From NCBI RefSeq assembly GCF_014855515.1, contig NZ_JACYFK010000003.1, positions 124,001 to 188,000 on the forward strand: a stretch of DNA of 64,000 nt, written 5' to 3'. Of this stretch, positions 54,693-63,651 are shown piece by piece. The notes beneath the pieces were generated by a model. That model did no database searches and was not told the DNA's origin. It saw only the letters and a program-made list of their open reading frames with translations. Numbering within the stretch: the stretch's first letter is position 1; each line of letters starts with the position of its first letter. A program made the position numbers and the translations under genes. The stretch is from Euzebyella marina. Its GTDB lineage: Bacteria > Bacteroidota > Bacteroidia > Flavobacteriales > Flavobacteriaceae.

Positions 54693-56300
54693 ATGGATAT
54701 TGAATGTTTACCTTTTGACCGAACGGGGTATTTTACCGATTTAATTTGTGATTATATTTCTGAAAAAGAGACGATTAGTTCTCTTTTTAATCGATATCCA
54801 AGGCTGGAGAACTTTGAAGCTCAAATTCGCGAAAAGGCCACTAATTATCCCGATGCATACAGAGATATTTTATACACCGTTCTTCAAGACCAGTACCGAG
54901 GTTTCGAGGTAAGTCAAGAAACGGAAACCCATATCAAAAAACTGAAAGAGCCGATTACCTTTACCGTGGTTACCGGCCATCAGTTGAATCTGTTCACTGG
55001 ACCTCTCTATTTTTTATATAAGATTGTTTCGACAATCAATTTGACTTTAGAGTTAAAGAAGGCCTACCCGAAGTACAATTATGTGCCTGTATATTGGATG
55101 GCTACGGAAGATCATGATTTCGACGAAATCAACTACTTCAATTTTAAGGGCAAGAAAATTCAATGGAATAAAAAGGATGGTCAGGAAGGGGCCGTGGGTC
55201 ACTTTTCAACGGAAGGCCTAGATGAGGTGTTTGAAACATTCGCTGACCAATTGGGGAATAGTGACAACGCCAATCACTTGAAAACGCTATTTCAAGACGC
55301 ATATTTGAAGCATGATAACCTTGCAAAAGCCACAAGGTATTTAGCAAATGAACTATTTGCCGAACACGGTCTGGTCATCCTTGATGGAGATGATAAGCGA
55401 TTGAAAAAATTGCTCATACCCTATGCCCAAAAAGATATTTTCGAAAATCTGAGCTTTCAAAAAGTCTCAGAAACGGTGAAGGGTATTGAGAATCTTGAAC
55501 CTTCATACGGCATACAGGTGAACCCTCGCGAAATCAATTATTTTTATTTGAAAGAAGGTTTGAGGTCTCGAATCGTATTTCAAGACGACCGTTTTTATGT
55601 TCTTGATTCTGAATTGCAATTTACCCGGGAGGAATTAGAGCGAGAGATAAATGAGCACCCCGAAAGGTTTTCGCCCAACGTTATTGCGAGGCCCCTATAC
55701 CAAGAAGTTATATTACCGAATCTATGTTATATCGGTGGTGGAGGGGAAATTGCCTATTGGTTGCAGTTAAAAGAAATGTTTGCGGCCTTGAAAGTAACCT
55801 TTCCTATGTTGCTGTTGCGTAATTCTGTGTTGATTATTACAGAAAAACAAAATGGAAAACTGAAAAAAATGAATCTTTCGGTTCAGGATATCTTTTTAAA
55901 GCGAAGCAGCTTTATCAATAAGAAAATAAGGGAAATCTCTAATATAGATATCGACTTTGAGCCGCAAAAAAGATTGCTCGAAGAGCAATTCAAGGCTCTT
56001 TATGATTTGGCAGGGCAGACAGACAAGTCTTTTCTAGGTGCCGTAAAAGCACAAGAGGTGAAGCAGAAGAAAGGCCTTGACAATTTGGAAAAGAGGCTTT
56101 TAAAGGCGCAGAAGCGAAAGCTTGAGGATCATGTTACCCGAATGACCGAAATACAGAACGAGTTGTTTCCTAATCAATCGTTACAAGAAAGAAATGTTAA
56201 TTTCTCGGAACTCTATCTCGAATTGGGTAAAGAATTGGTGCCACTTTTAATGAAATCTCTACATCCTCTTCAGTTAGAGTTCAGCATCATTAAAAATTAG
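54693..56300 (+). CDS. bshC: Bacillithiol biosynthesis cysteine-adding enzyme BshC
   Basis: 535 residues from the ATG at 54693, matching the family start (MDIECLPFDRTGYFTDL). An in-frame GTG 150 bases earlier would add residues that do not fit the family. Visible family segments are VVTGHQLNLFTGPLYFLYK, MATEDHDFDEINYF, YGIQVNPREINYF and IGGGGEIAYWLQLK, then a long C-terminal coiled coil (about 440-500). The enzyme adds cysteine to glucosaminyl malate, the last step of bacillithiol synthesis, known in Firmicutes and Bacteroidota. bshA and bshB are not in the window. The 3' end overlaps the convergent gene by 4 bases. Confidence 0.95.
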   Translation: MDIECLPFDRTGYFTDLICDYISEKETISSLFNRYPRLENFEAQIREKATNYPDAYRDILYTVLQDQYRGFEVSQETETHIKKLKEPITFTVVTGHQLNLFTGPLYFLYKIVSTINLTLELKKAYPKYNYVPVYWMATEDHDFDEINYFNFKGKKIQWNKKDGQEGAVGHFSTEGLDEVFETFADQLGNSDNANHLKTLFQDAYLKHDNLAKATRYLANELFAEHGLVILDGDDKRLKKLLIPYAQKDIFENLSFQKVSETVKGIENLEPSYGIQVNPREINYFYLKEGLRSRIVFQDDRFYVLDSELQFTREELEREINEHPERFSPNVIARPLYQEVILPNLCYIGGGGEIAYWLQLKEMFAALKVTFPMLLLRNSVLIITEKQNGKLKKMNLSVQDIFLKRSSFINKKIREISNIDIDFEPQKRLLEEQFKALYDLAGQTDKSFLGAVKAQEVKQKKGLDNLEKRLLKAQKRKLEDHVTRMTEIQNELFPNQSLQERNVNFSELYLELGKELVPLLMKSLHPLQLEFSIIKN

Positions 56301-56842
56301 GGTACTAAAAATTCACCGTTCCAGTCATTATCTTCTTTTGAGAACCTTATTCTAAGATGGTTCGGCCGTTTTAATTTGAGATATTCAATCTTAAAAGGCT
56401 CGATTTCGATCGGGCAGAAATAATTGTTTTCAGTGAGGTATTCTATCTGGCTGGGGTCGCTCACAGTACTTCCGGGAGCTATATGGGTTGTATAGTCTTT
56501 TTTGCTGTTCTCGTTTACTTGCTTCCAATATTGTTCCTTTAGTTCGCTATTGGGGATTAAGAATGCCAGTCCCTCCACTTTGATTTGCAATAATTTTTCA
56601 GGATGGTAGAACAGTAAACTGACCCTATTATTTTCTTTGATATGAAGCACTTTTTTAGACCGCCTGTCGGTGTAGAAGGTCAATTTTAGGTCAGGGCCCA
56701 GATGCCGAAGTACGATTGTTCTCAGCCTTGGCAGTCTTTCGTTGCCAACGGTCGCCAAGGTGGCATATCTAAAAGGGTGTCCTTTTTCGGTAATTCCGAG
56801 GGAAAGTTCCTCTTTTGTTTCTGTCCAAAATTGATGTGTCAT
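56297..56842 (-). CDS. Pyridoxamine 5'-phosphate oxidase-like FMN-binding protein
   Basis: 181 residues. The split-barrel flavin fold shows FRYATLATVGNERLPRLRTIVLRH, FYTDRRSKKVLHIKENNRVSLLFYHP and the C-terminal EIEPFKIEYLKL. It is shorter than true PdxH and lacks an obvious PdxH C-terminal substrate motif, so it belongs with the general pyridoxamine-phosphate-oxidase-related flavoproteins of unknown substrate. Cytoplasmic. It is convergent with bshC, with a 4-base overlap of the two genes. Confidence 0.9.
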   Translation of the reverse strand: MTHQFWTETKEELSLGITEKGHPFRYATLATVGNERLPRLRTIVLRHLGPDLKLTFYTDRRSKKVLHIKENNRVSLLFYHPEKLLQIKVEGLAFLIPNSELKEQYWKQVNENSKKDYTTHIAPGSTVSDPSQIEYLTENNYFCPIEIEPFKIEYLKLKRPNHLRIRFSKEDNDWNGEFLVP

Positions 56843-56921
56843 GGTAGAAAATTTATATAAAATTAGAAAAAGTTTAGAATGGAGGTAGGGTATTTTTTTA
56901 CTTGGGTGTTATAGATATAAA

Positions 56922-57024
56922 ATGCTATGAAAAAGAATTTTTATTCTTTGAATTAGTTTATGTGTTTAGGTTGGTTTTTTGATTTTGATGTAAAGCCTGG
57001 GTGTGGTAGCCCGGGCTTTTTTTT
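56922..57024 (+). ncRNA. Candidate short transcript or leader, look-alike of the 27737 unit
   Basis: It contains GCTATGAAAAAG (56924-56935, identical to 27750-27761) opening the 9-codon frame MKKNFYSLN (56927-56956). A GTTTAGGTTGG stretch follows, then a terminator. No gene upstream on this strand explains the terminator, since the neighbour at 56842 is transcribed away. No exact TAnnTTTG box was found, so the 5' end is unknown. Confidence 0.33.
56992..57024 (+). terminator. Intrinsic terminator of the second mini-unit
   Basis: Stem AAAGCCTGGG / CCCGGGCTTT (56992-57001, 57010-57019, one G-T pair), loop TGTGGTAG, followed by a run of eight T's. Confidence 0.88.
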
Positions 57025-57491
57025 GTCCAAAAATTAACTATCTTCCCCACTCATAAGTATCCCTTTCTTCATTAAAAAAATCGTGACGGGTTCTTCACAT
57101 CACCAAGGGGAAGCCAACTCTCAAAAATGAGTTTTTCTCTTCGAAACTTTGTTTTTTTAAGCCATTTTTTAAGTTTGTAGGAATTGTTTTAAATTATTAA
57201 AATCCAGTATTTTAAAATATTTAATTTAACCTTGTTGTTTAATACAATAGAAAAATGAGTATTACCCATTAATCAATAAACAATATGAAGTCTTAGGAGC
57301 AATTCTTTAGGGATTTTGAGATTGAATGGCTTAGCCATGCACCAAAAAAATGACACGAAATTTGTGAAGTTTATTTCGACCTAAATCTCTTTGCCTTTAT
57401 TTTGAAAAAGCTTGAATGCCTCATAAAGGCACTGTTGAAAAAAGCTATTATAAATATGGGCCAGAAGGCTTTTCGTGAGAACGGAATTTCC

Positions 57492-57499
57492 TATTTTTG
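57492..57499 (+). promoter_or_regulatory. Promoter -7 box immediately before the guaA start codon
   Basis: TATTTTTG is followed by GCC and the ATG at 57503, so only 3 bases separate box and start codon. Transcription would begin at or about the ATG, giving a leaderless mRNA. Confidence 0.5.
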
Positions 57500-57502
57500 G
57501 CC

Positions 57503-59035
57503 ATGCAAAACAACGTACTTATCCTCGATTTTGGTTCTCAGTACACCCAACTCATAGCGCGAAGAGTTAGAGAACTGAATATTTTCTGTGAAATTAAGCC
57601 GTATAACAAACCGCCTGAAGATCTTTCGAAGTACAAAGCGGTAATACTTTCAGGTTCTCCTTTTTCCGTTAGGGCCGACGATGCGCCGCATCCTGACCTA
57701 TCAGAAATAAGGGGCAAGAAGCCATTATTGGCCGTATGTTATGGCGCCCAGTATTTGGCACATTTTGGTGGGGGCAATGTGGCACCTTCCAATACTAGGG
57801 AATATGGTCGGGCCAATTTATCATATCTCAAACCTGATGAATTGTTTTTTGAGTCGATTTCTGAAGGTAGCCAAGTGTGGATGAGCCATAGTGATACCAT
57901 TCAAAAGCTACCTGATGGGGCCCAAGTTTTGGCCAGTACACATGATGTAGAAAATGCAGCCTATAAGATTGAAAATGAGATTACTTACGCGATTCAATTT
58001 CATCCAGAGGTTTATCATTCAAAAGATGGTAAACAGTTGTTGGAAAACTTCTTGGTAAAGATAGCCGGTCTTGAACAGACTTGGACGCCGGATGCCTTTG
58101 TTGATATTACCGTAGCCGAATTGAAGAAAAAGATTGGTTCCGAAAAGGTGATACTCGGTTTATCGGGTGGGGTAGATTCAACCGTGGCTGCCGTTTTATT
58201 GCACAAGGCAATTGGCAAGAACCTACATTGTATTTTCGTGAACAACGGTTTGTTACGCAAGAACGAGTTCAGTGAAGTGCTCGAGCAATATGAAGATATG
58301 GGGCTAAATGTAAAAGGAGTTGACGCTTCGGCACGCTTCTTGGATGCCCTTAAAGGTGAAAGTGACCCAGAAAAGAAGCGAAAGATTATTGGAAGGGTAT
58401 TTATAGAGGTGTTCGATGATGAGGCACACTTGGTCGAAGATGCTAAATGGTTGGCTCAGGGTACCATTTATCCTGATGTAATCGAATCGGTCTCGGCCAC
58501 CGGCGGACCTTCTGCGACTATCAAGAGCCATCATAACGTAGGGGGTTTGCCCGACTTTATGAAGCTGAAGGTTGTAGAACCTTTGAAAATGTTGTTCAAA
58601 GATGAGGTGCGCAGGGTAGGTAGAAGTATGGCCATTGGCGATGAAAGGTTAGGTAGGCACCCATTTCCGGGTCCAGGTTTGGCCATTCGCATTTTGGGCG
58701 ATATAACCGCTGAAAAAGTCGCCATTTTACAGGAAGTTGATTACATTTTCATTAAAGGTTTGCGTGATTGGGGCCTTTATGATCAGGTTTGGCAGGCCGG
58801 AGCTATGCTTTTGCCCGTAAATAGTGTGGGCGTAATGGGTGATGAGCGTACCTATGAAAAATGTGTAGCTTTGAGGGCAGTCGAAAGTACCGATGGTATG
58901 ACGGCTGATTGGGTCAACCTGCCCTACGAGTTTTTGCAAAAGACGTCAAACGATATTATAAATAAGGTGCCGGGTGTGAATCGGGTAGTGTACGACATTA
59001 GCTCAAAACCACCGGCAACCATAGAATGGGAATAA
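57503..59035 (+). CDS. guaA: GMP synthase (glutamine-hydrolysing)
   Basis: 510 residues. The N-terminal class I glutamine amidotransferase has the nucleophile in [12 protein letters not shown] and the catalytic His in FHPEVYHS. The ATP pyrophosphatase domain has [15 protein letters not shown], and the C-terminal dimerisation domain contains [11 protein letters not shown] and ends PPATIEWE. It converts XMP to GMP in purine synthesis. The start is ATG 57503, giving the family N-terminus [16 protein letters not shown]; the TTG at 57497 is inside the promoter box. The LysM lipoprotein gene follows after one base. Confidence 0.97.
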   Translation: MQNNVLILDFGSQYTQLIARRVRELNIFCEIKPYNKPPEDLSKYKAVILSGSPFSVRADDAPHPDLSEIRGKKPLLAVCYGAQYLAHFGGGNVAPSNTREYGRANLSYLKPDELFFESISEGSQVWMSHSDTIQKLPDGAQVLASTHDVENAAYKIENEITYAIQFHPEVYHSKDGKQLLENFLVKIAGLEQTWTPDAFVDITVAELKKKIGSEKVILGLSGGVDSTVAAVLLHKAIGKNLHCIFVNNGLLRKNEFSEVLEQYEDMGLNVKGVDASARFLDALKGESDPEKKRKIIGRVFIEVFDDEAHLVEDAKWLAQGTIYPDVIESVSATGGPSATIKSHHNVGGLPDFMKLKVVEPLKMLFKDEVRRVGRSMAIGDERLGRHPFPGPGLAIRILGDITAEKVAILQEVDYIFIKGLRDWGLYDQVWQAGAMLLPVNSVGVMGDERTYEKCVALRAVESTDGMTADWVNLPYEFLQKTSNDIINKVPGVNRVVYDISSKPPATIEWE

Positions 59036-59036
59036 A

Positions 59037-61205
59037 ATGAACCGATTTTTGAAAAAATTAGCACTGCTACTTTTCTTTTCAGTGTCGTTAACCGGGTGTA
59101 AGGCCCAGAAGTTTACGACCCACTCCGTACAAAAAGGGGAAACGTTGGAAAGTGTTGCTAAAAAATACAATGTTACCCAATACTCGATACTGCAACTGAA
59201 TAAAGAGATCAAGCAGAATGATGCCCTACGGCCGAACACGATACTCGTTATTCCTAAAGGTGGGGCTACTACCTCTGCACCGACAACAACAGAAGGAAAT
59301 GCGTCACGCGCAACCCAAGAAGAACCCATAAGTTTCACTTCACACAAGGTGCGGAAACGGGAAACCTTGTACGGAATAGCACGACGTTTCAACATCACTG
59401 AAGATGATATTAAAAAATATAATCCTGAGCTTTATTCCAGTCAGTTAGACAAGAGAATGACCCTTAAAATTCCTCAGTATAGAAGAACTGGTGGACAAGA
59501 AGGGATGAGCGAAGATGATTTTGAAACGTATACCGTTGCACCAAAAGAGACTCGTTGGAGCATCGCACACAAATACGGTATCACCATCGATAGTATGTTG
59601 GCGCTGAACCCTGATTTGTCTAAAGCGAACAACTATTTGGCTACAGGGCAAGAATTGAAGATGCCCAAGCTGCCCGGAAGCACGGTAGAGAATCAAGAGA
59701 CACAATTGTATTTGTCTTATACGGTACCGCCAAAGATGAACTTTTTTCAGCTCAAACAGCGTTTTGGTGTTGAACCTGATGAAATAGTACGCCTAAACCC
59801 TGAAATAACCGAACGTGGGGGCTTGAAAGAGGGAATGGTCATTAGAATACCTCAAAAGAACCTAGACCCGGGCGAGGTCAATACCGAGAATTATAACTTT
59901 TATGAGGTAAAACCAAAACAGACCGAATTCTCGCTTACCCGTAAATTTGGTATTTCGTACAAAGACCTTTTAGAGCTCAATCCTGATTTGCAGAACGGAC
60001 TGAAGGCCGGTATGGTCTTAAAAATTCCGAAAGAGCAGAAAGGTGATTTCGAAGTTCGCAATTCGTTGGTGCTAGATAAAATTAATCTTTTAGACAGTAT
60101 CGATACGGCCAATAGACCCAAATTGTTGTTTCTTTTGCCATTTAGGTTGGATCGTCTTGACCTGTCCGATAGGGCCGAAGTGGCCAATACCATTGACAAA
60201 AGAAATAGTCTTAAGTATAGTCTCGGATTGTATTCAGGTGCTTTGGTGGCATTGGATTCAATTGCAGAGCTTGGGGTGTCGGTAGATGTCAAGACCTTTG
60301 ACAACCAATTGAAGTTGGCTAGAACCAAAGAAATCCTTCAAAGGGAAAATATAGGTTCTTTAAGCGCTATCATTGGTCCGTTAGATTTGGCTTCCTTAAA
60401 AGAAACCGCTGTGAGGGCCAGTAGTAATCAAGTACCGGTGGTCGCTCCCATACCGGCAGAAAGCGATTTAAGTCTTTCAAATGTCTTTTATAGCTATACC
60501 TCTCCTGAGGTGCTTAGAGGTCGTATGTTGGATTATATGACCGAGAAGTACGAAAATCAGAACATAATCATCATTGCTGATTCTGCCAGTGCCAAGGTTA
60601 AGGACCAGATCTTGACAAAATTTCCTAGCGCGAAAATTACCAAGGTACTTGAAGAGGAAAAGAATATCGGAATCAACATCGAAAGCTTACGTCAGCTTTT
60701 GTCCGATGAAACGGATAACTGGGTGTTTTTAGAGACCGAGAATTTTAAGCTGGTGTCAAGTGTAACCTCCATTTTGAATTCTTTTCAAAATTCACTTCTT
60801 GATCCGAAAGACACTAAGAGAGATAGGGTAAACCTTACCATGTTTACGACCAACAAGAATTCGGCGTTTGAGAATGACGTGATTTCCAACACACATTTAT
60901 CGAACATAAAATTCACCTACCCTTCAGTGTATAAGTCACCTGATAATAATTCGTTTTCAAAACGCTACGAAAAGAAATTCGGTAGTTTGCCAGATAGATA
61001 TGCACAAAGGGGGTTTGATCTAACTTTTGACCTTTTACTGAAGTTGGCCTTTAAAAACAACTTGATGGAAGCGTCTAAGTTCGTTGGTGAGACTTCTTAT
61101 TCAGGCAATAAGTTCAATTATGAAAGAGACGCTGCTTCTGGGTATTACAACCAGTCATCGTACATCATGACCATTGAAGATTTGAGTATTAAAGAGGCGG
61201 AATAA
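59037..61205 (+). CDS. Lipoprotein with five LysM repeats and a periplasmic-binding-protein-like domain
   Basis: 722 residues. The lipobox is SLTGCKAQ (Cys about 21). Five LysM-type repeats follow at about 27-72, 97-145, 165-210, 225-275 and 290-335 (for example HSVQKGETLESVAKKYNV, HKVRKRETLYGIARRFNI), which would bind peptidoglycan. From about residue 365 to the end the protein resembles an amino-acid or branched-chain ABC-transporter ligand-binding domain of the type I fold (PKLLFLLPFRLDRLD, IIGPLDLASLKETA, VPVVAPIPAESD). Related proteins carry the annotation amino-acid ABC transporter substrate-binding protein, though no transporter is adjacent. The gene is probably co-transcribed with guaA. 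Confidence 0.9.
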   Translation: MNRFLKKLALLLFFSVSLTGCKAQKFTTHSVQKGETLESVAKKYNVTQYSILQLNKEIKQNDALRPNTILVIPKGGATTSAPTTTEGNASRATQEEPISFTSHKVRKRETLYGIARRFNITEDDIKKYNPELYSSQLDKRMTLKIPQYRRTGGQEGMSEDDFETYTVAPKETRWSIAHKYGITIDSMLALNPDLSKANNYLATGQELKMPKLPGSTVENQETQLYLSYTVPPKMNFFQLKQRFGVEPDEIVRLNPEITERGGLKEGMVIRIPQKNLDPGEVNTENYNFYEVKPKQTEFSLTRKFGISYKDLLELNPDLQNGLKAGMVLKIPKEQKGDFEVRNSLVLDKINLLDSIDTANRPKLLFLLPFRLDRLDLSDRAEVANTIDKRNSLKYSLGLYSGALVALDSIAELGVSVDVKTFDNQLKLARTKEILQRENIGSLSAIIGPLDLASLKETAVRASSNQVPVVAPIPAESDLSLSNVFYSYTSPEVLRGRMLDYMTEKYENQNIIIIADSASAKVKDQILTKFPSAKITKVLEEEKNIGINIESLRQLLSDETDNWVFLETENFKLVSSVTSILNSFQNSLLDPKDTKRDRVNLTMFTTNKNSAFENDVISNTHLSNIKFTYPSVYKSPDNNSFSKRYEKKFGSLPDRYAQRGFDLTFDLLLKLAFKNNLMEASKFVGETSYSGNKFNYERDAASGYYNQSSYIMTIEDLSIKEAE

Positions 61206-61235
61206 TACCCATCGGGTCCAAAATTGGCAGTAATT

Positions 61236-61640
61236 ATGACATCAAAGATTACTTATACAGGAGAGCTAAGAACTACATGTGAACATGTGAAATCAGGTAA
61301 TACCTTCATTACCGACGCTCCAGTCGATAATAATGGGTTAGGGCAAGCTTTCTCGCCAACCGATACGGTCGCTACAGGGTTTGGCAGCTGTATGATTACG
61401 GTAATGGGTATAAAGGCGAAAGGTCTCGGGGTCGATTTAAAAGATTCGGTAGTAGAGATTACCAAACACATGGCCGCTGACCCAAGAAGAATTTCCAAAA
61501 TTGAGGCAAAGCTCATTTTACCTTCCGATGTTTCCGAAAAGAACAGAAAGATTTTAGAGCATACGGCCAACACATGTCCAGTTCATTATAGTTTGCATCC
61601 TGATATTGAAAGGGTGGTTACTTATCACTGGGAACTTTAG
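61236..61640 (+). CDS. OsmC/Ohr family peroxiredoxin-like protein
   Basis: 134 residues from the ATG at 61236; a TTG at 61224 would add four residues. The family redox Cys pair is visible: Cys in GFGSCMITVMGI and Cys in ANTCPVHYSL. OsmC-type proteins reduce organic hydroperoxides in the cytoplasm with a reductant such as lipoamide. The first part resembles the YhfA/OsmC-like branch rather than Ohr. It lies 30 bases after the LysM gene on the same strand. Confidence 0.92.
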   Translation: MTSKITYTGELRTTCEHVKSGNTFITDAPVDNNGLGQAFSPTDTVATGFGSCMITVMGIKAKGLGVDLKDSVVEITKHMAADPRRISKIEAKLILPSDVSEKNRKILEHTANTCPVHYSLHPDIERVVTYHWEL

Positions 61641-61714
61641 TTTTCGGTTTGATTTTTGTGGATGCTTTTAATGACCGCCTAATTTTTATCTGAGGTGAGA
61701 TTGATGATTGGGTT

Positions 61715-62257
61715 ATGCGCATAAGTTTTTTTTTCATTGCTTTTTTAGTTCTTGCTTGTGGCAATTCTTTTGCACAGGAAGAAATAATCCCGTGGAGTGC
61801 TGACAGAAAGTTGAAATGGTCTGATTTTAGGGGCACGTACCTAAAAACGGAATGGGCGGTAGCAACAACGGCAAGCAGTATCAGTTACCGGTTTTCAACC
61901 CAAGAAAAGGAAGGTCAGTGGTATGTGAATTTTGAGGTGGGTTGCGAGTTTTATCCCGATAAATCATGGTATAAACCTGATCAAGTCGATTCAGTAGTGT
62001 TGAGCCATGAGCAATTGCATTTCGATATCTCAGAATTATATGCCAGAAAACTGCGCAAACGGTTATCTGAAACCCAGTTCACATCCAACATTAAAGAAGA
62101 GGTAAAGACTATTTATCAAAAATTGTTGAAGGAATTGTACGTCTTTCAAAATAAGTATGACCGTGAGACCAATTTTTCTAGGGACGGTAAACAGCAATTG
62201 ATTTGGAATGATATGATTGCGAAGGCCCTGAAAGAAGAAGGGCAACCTTCTCAATAA
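61715..62257 (+). CDS. Secreted DUF922-domain protein, putative zinc peptidase
   Basis: 180 residues with a signal peptide (MRISFFFIAFLVLACG, cut near SFAQ). The mature protein begins with IIPWSADRKLKWSDFRG and has the metal-binding-like helix VVLSHEQLHFDISELYARK, an HExxH-type motif as HEQLH. Domains of this kind (DUF922) are predicted zinc-dependent proteases of the periplasm. A third ligand cannot be named with confidence. A short 5'-untranslated stretch separates it from the OsmC gene. Confidence 0.85.
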   Translation: MRISFFFIAFLVLACGNSFAQEEIIPWSADRKLKWSDFRGTYLKTEWAVATTASSISYRFSTQEKEGQWYVNFEVGCEFYPDKSWYKPDQVDSVVLSHEQLHFDISELYARKLRKRLSETQFTSNIKEEVKTIYQKLLKELYVFQNKYDRETNFSRDGKQQLIWNDMIAKALKEEGQPSQ

Positions 62258-62297
62258 CTTAAGAAAATTGCCCTCAATTTTTAGGTAAGACCGGCAA

Positions 62298-62828
62298 TTA
62301 AAACCTGAAAGTAGCTCCTAACGTCAGATAGGCCGCACCGTAGCCCACTTCGGCAAAACCTGCAACAGTATCATTGAAATACCATCGGCCCCCAACATAG
62401 GCACCAGCACCTGGGCGACTATCAAAATCTCTAAAGCTATCTCCATCTCCATTGTAAATACGGTAAGAAACCATAGCCCCACCATACACATCTAAATTGT
62501 CGATATCAAAGCCCGTATAGTGGTAAGCGCCCCTAAAACCGATAGTAGTGTACGACCAACTGTAATCATAAACTACTTCGTCATAACTGAACCTCTTGTA
62601 ACCCAAGTAGCCACCAAGACTAATGACACCCGGTCCGGGCATCTCCCAAATACCTCTTTCGTAACTGACGCTAAATACGGGGCTTTGGGTAGAAGTGTCA
62701 TACCCGTAGTAATAGCCCCCAAGGCCAACACCTACGTTTATGGCATTTGTTCCTACTTGAAATTCTTGGGCTTTGACGACCGATGCCATACCCAAGATGA
62801 AGGAAAAGAGTAAAATTGCTTTTTTCAT
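62298..62828 (-). CDS. Small predicted outer-membrane beta-barrel protein
   Basis: 176 residues with a signal peptide cut after VVKAQE. The mature sequence is Gly/Tyr-rich and alternates in hydrophobicity (GVGLGGYYYGYDTS, ISLGGYLGYKRFSYDE). It ends in a strand with terminal Phe (AYLTLGATFRF), the normal ending of an outer-membrane barrel of eight strands. It resembles opacity-type porin-family proteins in style. The function is unknown. Confidence 0.82.
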   Translation of the reverse strand: MKKAILLFSFILGMASVVKAQEFQVGTNAINVGVGLGGYYYGYDTSTQSPVFSVSYERGIWEMPGPGVISLGGYLGYKRFSYDEVVYDYSWSYTTIGFRGAYHYTGFDIDNLDVYGGAMVSYRIYNGDGDSFRDFDSRPGAGAYVGGRWYFNDTVAGFAEVGYGAAYLTLGATFRF

Positions 62829-62921
62829 TTTCTTAAAATGTTTAATAATTGATGTAATTAAGATGGTATAAAGATATGTTCATTATTTTACTGGAAGGAA
62901 TCATATGCCATAGTTTTTATG

Positions 62922-63617
62922 TCATTCTTCTGCCCAAGAGATACTACCATCGAGGATTAGAACTTTCTGTGTTTCGGTATTCGCTACGGTTGTACTATCG
63001 AACACCATGGTTTTATTCTCAAAATCGATGTCATATTTTTCACCACAATCGATAAAGGTGCCCGATGGTACAGAACATGCAAATCTGTATTCTTTACCGT
63101 CAATAAAAATAATCATTGAAATATCCTTTAAAGCACCATCATTTGAAACGGTATCAAGGTCGTCACCCCCTATCAAAATAAATCCGTTATTTAGATTGGA
63201 GGGTTCCGGACCTTCTTCTGTAATAGGGGTATTTTCGTCTGTTAGAATGACGGATTTGATAGTACCCGTCAAATCTTCACGCCCTACATCGATATGACCA
63301 ACAGTCAAGCTAGTGCCAACCTCTGAAGTCTCTTCCCCGGATAATTGAATAACTCCAAGTGCTGCACCGTCATAGTTATCATCGTTTTCTTGCTCTTCCG
63401 ATTCTGTATTCTCACCTTCATTTTCACCTTCTCCAGAATTTTCATCGGTTTCCTCTTTTTCTTCCTCTTCTTCTTCTTCTTCTTCTTCTTCTTCAGAAAT
63501 ATCAGGTGTTTGTTCGGTGGGCTCTGGTTGTGGTTCTTCACCAGAGGTGGAATCACTATCGCAAGAGAAAATCAAACAAAGCAATGTTAATAAAAGTATT
63601 TTATAGATCTGGTTCAT
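62922..63617 (-). CDS. Acidic lipoprotein with poly-glutamate tract
   Basis: 231 residues from the ATG at 63617, which starts a clear lipoprotein signal (MNQIYKILLLTLLCL ... FSCDSD). An upstream ATG at 63641 would add eight residues. After the lipid Cys comes a long Glu/Asn/Gly/Ser tether (about 25-80) with a run of about twelve Glu. The tether is encoded partly by a nine-unit triplet repeat, so its length can vary. The C-terminal domain (about 85-231) is beta-rich with GGDDLDTVSNDG and a lone disulfide candidate (FACSVPSGTFIDCG). The family is not recognised. Confidence 0.72.
   Translation of the reverse strand: MNQIYKILLLTLLCLIFSCDSDSTSGEEPQPEPTEQTPDISEEEEEEEEEEEEKEETDENSGEGENEGENTESEEQENDDNYDGAALGVIQLSGEETSEVGTSLTVGHIDVGREDLTGTIKSVILTDENTPITEEGPEPSNLNNGFILIGGDDLDTVSNDGALKDISMIIFIDGKEYRFACSVPSGTFIDCGEKYDIDFENKTMVFDSTTVANTETQKVLILDGSISWAEE
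63468..63494 (-). repeat. Nine-unit triplet microsatellite (TTC on plus, GAA on minus strand)
   Basis: A perfect TTC x 9 tract in the coding sequence of the acidic lipoprotein, translated as part of the poly-Glu run. Slippage would change the tether length in whole codons without breaking the frame. Confidence 0.9.
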
Positions 63618-63651
63618 CAAATTGGGATTAAAATTGAACAATCAAGTTGAT

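Larger units (their letters stand above)
56843..57502. other. 660-base intergenic region between the flavoprotein gene and guaA
   Basis: It contains the second mini-unit (56922-57024) with a strong terminator, then about 470 bases of AT-rich DNA with no convincing reading frame, and finally the guaA promoter box. A 12-base palindrome TATTTTAAAATA near 57210 is AT-rich and may be chance. Confidence 0.65.

Noticed and set aside
57181-57240. AT-rich palindromes near 57200-57220 as regulatory sites
   Set aside because: In DNA of this base composition, A/T-only palindromes of about 12 bases are expected by chance.
57241-57500. A gene in the DNA upstream of guaA
   Set aside because: Only frames of a few codons are present, with stop codons in all frames and no promoter or coding signal.
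63305-63631. Extra frames on both strands around 63305-63631
   Set aside because: They arise from the TTC/GAA microsatellite (poly-Lys, poly-Phe and poly-Leu translations) inside the acidic lipoprotein gene.
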